Source of the DNA: Palsa-504 sp963808615
Lineage (GTDB): Bacteria; Actinomycetota; Actinomycetes; Streptosporangiales; Streptosporangiaceae
Assembly (NCBI GenBank): GCA_963808615.1
Contig: CAWEGV010000013.1
Coordinates: 186,001 to 250,000 of the forward strand
DNA: 64,000 bases
Reading direction: 5' to 3'
The notes under the pieces are model-generated. The model was not told the origin of the DNA and ran no database searches. It worked only from the letters and a program-made list of their open reading frames with translations. This document shows, piece after piece, positions 63,930 through 64,000 of this stretch (position 1 is the stretch's first letter; every line of letters starts with the position of its first letter). A program made the translations under genes and the position numbers.

Positions 63930-64000
63930 CTACGGCGGTCGGCTCGCGGGGGCACGATTCCGCTGGGACGTAAGCCTTGACGAAACCGGGTCGTGTGAAC

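Overview
The window reads as a very GC-rich actinobacterial chromosome. The evidence is the strong G/C bias at third codon positions, frequent GTG starts, stop/start overlaps of the GTGA and ATGA type, and families typical of the group: mycothiol-linked enzymes, GAF-ANTAR regulators, DUF1707 proteins, a DUF574-type methyltransferase and an IS1380 element. I cannot name the genus. No rRNA, complete tRNA or CRISPR array was seen.

Layout. 1-2.4 kb holds decayed MMPL transporter and sensor-domain genes. A small ArsR-type operon with a visible operator (2.35-2.97 kb) faces two DUF1707 membrane proteins. From 4.3 to 11.2 kb lie a second DnaN-like sliding clamp, a DUF6295 protein, two dienelactone-hydrolase paralogues and an aldo/keto reductase gene interrupted by a 2.5-kb serine-integrase element, which supplies a replacement 5' end for that gene. 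From 11.3 to 14.6 kb is a three-gene signalling operon (response regulator, CHASE3/HAMP histidine kinase, receiver-PP2C phosphatase). From 14.7 to 22.2 kb lie a Tat-exported FAD oxidoreductase, a MarR regulator with tandem palindromes, an MFS exporter, and a gluconate-dehydrogenase-like pair whose large subunit is frameshifted. From 22.2 to 31.5 kb come general metabolism, methyltransferases, an SPFH protein, an RsbW-like kinase, a PIG-V-like mannosyltransferase and two overlapping GAF-ANTAR genes.

The region from about 31.8 to 49.3 kb is accessory DNA, full of broken genes. It holds three copies (one intact, two broken) of a 663-residue protein of unknown function. Two of these copies lie beside a 231-residue helix-turn-helix-like protein, so the pair looks like a duplicated two-gene module. 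The same region has an intact IS1380 element with inverted repeats and target duplication, the remains of another transposase, a tRNA-Asn 3' fragment (a typical attachment-site scar), two VapBC-type toxin-antitoxin pairs, and fragments of peroxiredoxin, SnoaL and AfsR-like genes.

From 49.6 to 59.3 kb is the best preserved multi-gene system: a leftward operon (OmpR-type regulator, GT39-like membrane glycosyltransferase, cytochrome-b/molybdopterin fusion, membrane protein, histidine kinase) divergent from a tightly overlapping rightward operon (GT2, DUF2064, methyltransferase, GT87). Together they suggest a two-component-controlled envelope or secondary glycosylation and redox pathway. The product is unknown. 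The window ends with a peroxiredoxin, a truncated IS982-like transposase, the remains of a proton-translocating transhydrogenase operon (pntAB-pntB) and a broken SAM methyltransferase. The number of single-base frameshifts is high. They may be real decay or sequencing error, and I flag them individually.
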